Of a stretch of 64,000 bases of DNA, positions 61,001 through 64,000 are shown in pieces. Origin of the DNA: Cliona cf. orientalis (taxonomy: Eukaryota > Porifera > Demospongiae > Clionaida > Clionaidae); assembly GCA_963930775.1 (NCBI GenBank), contig CAWVNT010000142.1, forward strand, positions 1 to 64,000, given 5' to 3'. Under the pieces are notes generated by a model. The model saw only the letters and a program-made list of their open reading frames with translations. It ran no database searches and was not told the origin of the DNA. Numbering within the stretch: position 1 is the stretch's first letter; each line of letters starts with the position of its first letter. Both the position numbers and the translations under genes were made by a program.

Positions 61001-64000
61001 TGACTTTTTTGAGTCATAAATAGCTATTGTAAGCTATTTTAACTTGTTTTAGACTGTTTTGGACAGATCAGGTCATGTATTATCCCTTTCAGGACTGCTG
61101 TACCCGCTGAGCGTACATATAAACATTATATCGTCCTCACAAGCATGGCTAATTATAATATCAGACGTAAACTGCCAATATTGCCCGAAATGGTATGAGC
61201 TGACTCGTAACGGCTGGGGCAACCCAACGGAACTCGACAGATTGACATGACCTAATTAGAGAGTGCTACTGATAGCATTATTTGAGGCTGTTTATAAATT
61301 TGGCATTTCATAGAGGGATAGGTGATAAACTCGATGCAAAGCATGGAACGACCTTTGGACTCTAGTCCAGTCAAATGGCATGTTTCCTTTTGTGGACATA
61401 ATAATCATTGAAACTAGACATTAAAATGCTTTGTGAATTTCAAATAAATATGTCAAAAGCTAAGTTCAAAAGTTATTTGTGAAATTTTTTCCCAAAACTT
61501 GACCAAAAATATGTTAAGTATCGGCCATTAACTTCAATCGTAAGTTGAAATGGGTCAACATTAGATGTTGTACTGAAGGTCAAATCTATGCTGGTTGCCT
61601 ACGTACCATTAAAGAAATAATGCCATATATATTGAATTTTTCTTGATTTATTTAATAAATGTACCCAAAATATCAATTTTATACTGAGAAAAATCAGAAA
61701 ATCTTCAGTCCTGAAGGGGTTAACATGAGATGGCCGAAAATTAGAATCTTACGGAAATGACTTTTTTGAGTCATAAATAGCTATTGTAAGTTATTTTAAC
61801 TTGTTTTAGACTGTTTTGGACAGATCAGGTCATGTATTATCCCTTTCAGGACTGCTGTACCCGCTGAGGGTACATATAAACATTATATCGTCCTCACAAG
61901 CATGGCTAATTATAATATCAGACGTAAACTGCCAATATTGCCCGAAATGGTATGAGCTGACTCATAACGGCTGGGGCAACCCAACGGAACTCGACAGATT
62001 GACATGACCTAATTAGAGAGTGCTACTGATAGCATTATTTGAGGCTGTTTATAAATTTGGCATTTCATAGAGGGATAGGTGATAAACTCGATGCAAAGCA
62101 TGGAACGACCTTTGGACTCTAGTCCAGTCGAATGGCATGTTTCCTTTTGTGGACATAATAATCATTGAAACTAGACATTAAAATGCTTTGTGAATTTCAA
62201 ATAAATATGTCAAAAGCTAAGTTCAAAAGTTATTTGTGAAATTTTTTCCCAAAACTTGACCAAAAGTATGTTAAGTATCGGCCATTAACTTCAATCGTAA
62301 GTTGAAATGGGTCAACATTAGATGTTGTACTGAAGGTCAAATCTATGCTGGTTGCCTACGTACCATTAAAGAAATAATGCCATATATATTGAATTTTTCT
62401 TGATTTATTTAATAAATGTACCCAAAATATCAATTTTATACTGAGAAAAATCAGAAAATCTTCAGTCCTGAAGGGGTTAACATGAGATGGCCGAAAATTA
62501 GAATCTTACGGAAATGACTTTTTTGAGTCATAAATAGCTATTGTAAGTTATTTTAACTTGTTTTAGACTGTTTTGGACAGATCAGGTCATGTATTATCCC
62601 TTTCAGGACTGCTGTACCCGCTGAGGGTACATATAAACATTATATCGTCCTCACAAGCATGGCTAATTATAATATCAGACGTAAACTGCCAATATTGCCC
62701 GAAATGGTATGAGCTGACTCGTAACAGCTGGGGCAACCCAACGGAACTCGACAGATTGACATGACCTAATTAGAGAGTGCTACTGATAGCATTATTTGAG
62801 GCTGTTTATAAATTTGGCATTTCATAGAGGGATAGGTGATAAACTCGATGCAAAGCATGGAACGACCTTTGGACTCTAGTCCAGTCGAATGGCATGTTTC
62901 CTTTTGTGGACATAATAATCATTGAAACTAGACATTAAAATGCTTTGTGAATTTCAAATAAATATGTCAAAAGCTAAGTTCAAAAGTTATTTGTGAAATT
63001 TTTTCCCAAAACTTGACCAAAAATATGTTAAGTATCGGCCATTAACTTCAATTGTAAGTTGAAATGGGTCAACATTAGATGTTGTACTGAAGGTCAAATC
63101 TATGCTGGTTGCCTATGTACCATTTAAGAAATAATGCCATATATATTGAATTTTTCTTGATTTATTTAATAAATGTACCCAAAATATCAATTTTATACTG
63201 AGAAAAATCAGAAAATCTTCAGTCCTGAAGGGGTTAACATGAGATGGCCGAAAATTAGAATCTTACGGAAATGACTTTTTTGAGTCATAAATAGCTATTG
63301 TAAGTTATTTTAACTTGTTTTAGACTGTTTTGGACAGATCAGGTCATGTATTATCCCTTTCAGGACTGCTGTACCCGCTGAGCGTACATATAAACATTAT
63401 ATCGTCCTCACAAGCATGGCTAATTATAATATCAGACGTAAACTGCCAATATTGCCCGAAATGGTATGAGCTGACTCGTAACGGCTGGGGCAACCCAACG
63501 GAACTCGACAGATTGACATGACCTAATTAGAGAGTGCTACTGATAGCATTATTTGAGGCTGTTTATAAATTTGGCATTTCATAGAGGGATAGGTGATAAA
63601 CTCGATGCAAAGCATGGAACGACCTTTGGACTCTAGTCCAGTCGAATGGCATGTTTCCTTTTGTGGACATAATAATCATTGAAACTAGACATTAAAATGC
63701 TTTGTGAATTTCAAATAAATATGTCAAAAGCTAAGTTCAAAAGTTATTTGTGAAATTTTTTCCCAAAACTTGACCAAAAATATGTTAAGTATCGGCCATT
63801 AACTTCAATCGTAAGTTGAAATGGGTCAACATTAGATGTTGTACTGAAGGTCAAATCTATGCTGGTTGCCTACGTACCATTTAAGAAATAATGCCATATA
63901 TATTGAATTTTTCTTGATTTATTTAATAAATGTACCCAAAATATCAATTTTATACTGAGAAAAATCAGAAAATCTTCAGTCCTGAAGGGGTTAACATGAG
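22037..64000. repeat. 757-bp satellite array, about 55 head-to-tail units
   Basis: Unit homology starts inside a unit at 22037 (TAATAATCATTGAAAC) and continues to the window end. The landmark TTGGACAGATCAGG occurs 55 times from 22454 to 63330, always 757 bp apart except for two 756-bp intervals. One of these lost a T from a T6 run near 25150, the other an A from an A4 run near 43327. Units differ by only a few substitutions, mostly transitions, and no other sequence interrupts the array. Each unit can be read as a 63-codon frame from TTG, but this reflects repeat identity, not a gene. Shared variants cluster in blocks, which indicates local homogenisation. Confidence 0.97.
22479..23114. mobile_element. 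MITE-like core of the satellite unit, piggyBac-type ends (first full copy)
   Basis: The left end CCCTTTCAGGACTG and the right end CAGTCCTGAAGGGG are inverted repeats (13 of 14). The right end is followed directly by TTAA; the left is preceded by TTAT. Short elements with CCC-type ends and TTAA target duplications are typical of piggyBac-related MITEs. The 636-bp core plus a 121-bp linker makes the 757-bp unit, and the same arrangement repeats throughout the array. A coding capacity is not seen. Confidence 0.55.

Noticed and set aside
22454..63521. 63-codon frame repeated 55 times as a multicopy gene
   Set aside because: It starts at TTG, matches nothing recognised, spans a MITE end, and is conserved only as much as the surrounding satellite.
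22037..64000. CRISPR-like or rRNA/5S-like tandem array
   Set aside because: The 757-bp units have no spacers and no rRNA-like sequence; the context is eukaryotic.

Overview
The window looks like AT-rich nuclear DNA of an animal, most likely an aquatic invertebrate; a mollusc is a guess. The evidence is GT-AG introns that join reading frames in phase, RS-rich and OTU/SET-type domains, a KDZ/Zisupton-like transposase relic, and a huge tandem satellite. I see no bacterial operon, tRNA, rRNA or CRISPR signal.

Layout. (1) 1-3.37 kb: a plus-strand KDZ/Zisupton-like transposase relic. It is open for 853 codons but broken by two stops in its 5' part and a +1 shift at its 3' end. (2) About 3.37-22.03 kb: a gene-bearing block that I read as one candidate giant DNA transposon of about 18.7 kb. 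It is bounded by an imperfect 18-bp inverted repeat (16/18) and peppered with about 48 copies of TCGTNAC/GTNACGA, of which the first 3.39 kb has none. All its genes lie on the minus strand. In transcription order they are a four-exon coiled-coil/proline-rich protein (20920-17798), a 122-residue coiled-coil protein (16759-16391), a seven-exon 2047-residue protein (16021-9005), and an acidic tandem-repeat protein running into a damaged SET domain (8892-5914). (3) 22.04-64.0 kb: about 55 copies of a 757-bp satellite, continuing past the window. Each unit contains a 636-bp segment with piggyBac-like ends (CCCTTTCAGGACTG with TTAA on one side).

How the genes may work together (inference). The 2047-residue protein joins an RS domain, a zinc-finger-like motif, an OTU-type protease fold, an HTH and a DDE core with exact D-85-D-35-E spacing. 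It is the natural candidate for the transposase. The OTU domain and the SET domain next door would suit modification of ubiquitin and histones during or after insertion. The repeated TCGTNAC motif is a candidate binding site for an element-encoded protein. The SET part is broken in this copy, so the copy may be non-autonomous or recently inactivated, or some lesions may be base-calling errors.

Limits. Exon joins come from splice motifs plus preserved reading frame, with no transcript data. Domain names come from motifs read by eye. Element ends are provisional because no target-site duplication was found.
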